This document shows positions 5,049 to 6,274 of a stretch of DNA of 6,274 nt, piece after piece. Location of the stretch: contig CALMWO010000238.1 of the NCBI GenBank assembly GCA_937873805.1, positions 1-6,274 of the forward strand, in the 5' to 3' direction. The notes beneath the pieces were generated by a model. It ran no database searches and was not told the origin of the DNA. It worked only from the letters and a program-made list of their open reading frames with translations. The DNA is from an uncultured Hyphomonadaceae bacterium (GTDB lineage: Bacteria > Pseudomonadota > Alphaproteobacteria > Caulobacterales > Hyphomonadaceae). Each line of letters opens with the position of its first letter. Position 1 is the stretch's first letter. A program made the translations under genes and the position numbers.

Positions 5049-6274
5049 CTACCGCCGGGCATCCTCCAGCAGCATCGCAGCGCCCTTCTCGGCGATCATC
5101 ATCGTGGGCGAGTTCGTGTTCCCGCTGACAATGTGCGGCATCACCGAGGCGTCGATGACGCGCAAGCCTTCGATCCCGATCACGCGCAGACGCTCGTCCA
5201 CCACGGCAGACTTGTCGCCCGCCGCGCCCATCTTCGCCGTCCCCACCGGATGGAAGATCGTCGTGCCGATATCGCCCGCCGCCTTCGCCAGTTCAGCGTC
5301 CGTTGTCAGCCCGGCTCCCGGCGTGAATTCTTCCGGCGAATACCGCTTCAGCGCCGGCTGCTCGACGATCCTGCGCACCAGCCGGATCGACTCGATCGCG
5401 GTGATCCTGTCGCTCTCCGTCGCCAGATAGTTCGGCTGGATCGATGGCGCGACTTCCGGGTCTGGCGATTTCGCATGGATCGACCCGCGGCTATCCGGCC
5501 GCAGATTGCACACGCTGATCGTGATCGCCGGGAACGGATGCAGCGCTTCACCAAACTTGGGCAACGACAGCGGCTGCACATGGAACTGCACGTTGGGCGT
5601 CGCATGCCGCTCGTTCGTCTTCGCGAAGGCGCCCATCTGCGAGGGCGCCATCGTCATCGGCCCTCTGCGGCGCAAGGCATAGTCCACCGCCATCGCAGGC
5701 CTGCGCAGCCAGTTGGCGTATTGCTCGTTCAGCGTCGGCACGCCGCGCACCCTGTAGATCGGGCGAAGCTGCAGATGGTCCTGCAGGTTCTCGCCCACCC
5801 CTGCGAGGTCATGCACTACAGGCAGCCCAAGCGCGCTTATCCGCCCGGCTTGCCCGATGCCGGACATCTCCAGCAGCTTCGGCGTCTGCACTGCGCCTGC
5901 CGCGAGGATGATGTTCGCCCCGCGCGAAACATTGTGCTCGACGTCGTGACGCTTCTCGCGGAACCAGGAAACGCCGATGGCGCGATTGTTGTGCATCACG
6001 ACATTCTCGACGAATGCACCGGTTACCAGTTTCAGGTTCGGACGTTTCTTCAGGATCGGCTTCAGGAAGCCGCGCGCCGACGACCAGCGCACACCGTCTT
6101 TCTGGTTCACCTGGAAATAGCCGACGCCGGTATTGTCGCCCGTGTTGAAATCCGCGACATGCGGAATGCCGGCCGCATCCGCTGCTTCCGCGAAAGCCTC
6201 GAGCACCTGCCAGCGCATGCGCGGATGCTCCACAGACCACTCGCCACCCTGGCCGTGACGCTCACCACCACTCA
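5049..6274 (-). CDS. GMC family FAD-dependent oxidoreductase, C-terminal part (5' end outside window)
   Basis: GMC flavoenzymes (choline dehydrogenase BetA, alcohol dehydrogenase AlkJ, glucose oxidase) oxidise alcohol groups using FAD. The frame is open to the window edge, so about 408 residues are seen and roughly 130-150 N-terminal residues, with the GxGxxG FAD-binding fold, are missing compared with usual 530-560-residue members. Numbering from the codon at 6233, visible parts are DFNTGDNTGVGYFQVNQKDGVRWSS (28-52), the second GMC signature GAVQTPKLLEMSGIG (113-127), VGENLQDH (146-153), and the C-terminal active site: HPVGTAKMG with catalytic H328, and SGNTNSPT with the paired N372, the His-Asn type of choline oxidase. 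Both catalytic residues are present, so nothing suggests decay. The GTG at 6233 is not the start, since family-like sequence (RHGQGGEWS) precedes it. The substrate cannot be told; no betaine-aldehyde dehydrogenase or alk genes are near. It ends 103 bases before accA on the same strand. Confidence 0.93.
   Translation of the reverse strand, partial: SGGERHGQGGEWSVEHPRMRWQVLEAFAEAADAAGIPHVADFNTGDNTGVGYFQVNQKDGVRWSSARGFLKPILKKRPNLKLVTGAFVENVVMHNNRAIGVSWFREKRHDVEHNVSRGANIILAAGAVQTPKLLEMSGIGQAGRISALGLPVVHDLAGVGENLQDHLQLRPIYRVRGVPTLNEQYANWLRRPAMAVDYALRRRGPMTMAPSQMGAFAKTNERHATPNVQFHVQPLSLPKFGEALHPFPAITISVCNLRPDSRGSIHAKSPDPEVAPSIQPNYLATESDRITAIESIRLVRRIVEQPALKRYSPEEFTPGAGLTTDAELAKAAGDIGTTIFHPVGTAKMGAAGDKSAVVDERLRVIGIEGLRVIDASVMPHIVSGNTNSPTMMIAEKGAAMLLEDARR

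Noticed and set aside
4946..5062. Longer accA with 39 extra N-terminal residues from an ATG at 5062
   Set aside because: The extension overlaps the end of the GMC gene, contains the candidate promoter, is rich in Cys/Pro/Ser unlike AccA N-termini, and the ATG at 4945 has a good ribosome site.
1..6274. A novel multi-gene system, mobile element or CRISPR array
   Set aside because: All well-supported genes belong to known families, orientations alternate, codon use looks even among them, and no transposase, integrase, spaced repeats or tRNA was seen.

Overview
The window looks like ordinary chromosomal DNA from a high-GC alphaproteobacterium (GC roughly 60-65% by eye, not computed). The wording of SecA and AccA and a Caulobacter-type promoter match ahead of accA suggest the Caulobacterales/Hyphomonadaceae neighbourhood. 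That placement is inference, not a search result. Five protein genes are supported, two of them cut by the window edges. There is no sign of an insertion sequence, prophage, CRISPR array, tRNA or rRNA.

Layout. Bases 2-1543 (+) hold the C-terminal half or more of secA, the ATPase motor of the Sec secretion pathway, ending in its zinc-binding tail. A strong hairpin at 1566-1601 separates it from a convergent gene and can serve both. Bases 1601-2905 (-) encode a 434-residue MFS efflux-type transporter of the MFS_3/EntS-like group. Bases 2906-3250 form the only long gap. It holds the divergent upstream regions of the transporter and of the next gene, an operator-like inverted repeat, and a doubtful small ORF on the minus strand. 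Bases 3251-3982 (+) encode a secreted DUF481 outer-membrane beta-barrel-type protein. Bases 3992-4945 (-) are accA, the carboxyltransferase alpha subunit of acetyl-CoA carboxylase, complete at 317 residues and tail to tail with the DUF481 gene, 9 bases apart. A 103-base gap upstream of accA carries a good candidate promoter. Bases 5049-6274 (-) are the C-terminal part of a GMC-family FAD-dependent oxidoreductase whose N-terminal FAD-binding fold lies beyond the window.

The genes do not form an evident pathway. secA and accA are housekeeping genes. The transporter, barrel protein and oxidoreductase are single accessory functions, and orientations alternate so that most genes must be transcribed separately. 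Only GMC and accA share a strand and direction, and the candidate promoter suggests accA need not depend on read-through from GMC. I found no convincing undescribed system. The points most worth a second look are all small and regulatory: the inverted repeat before the transporter, the tiny ORF in the 345-base gap, and the direct repeat inside the accA promoter.
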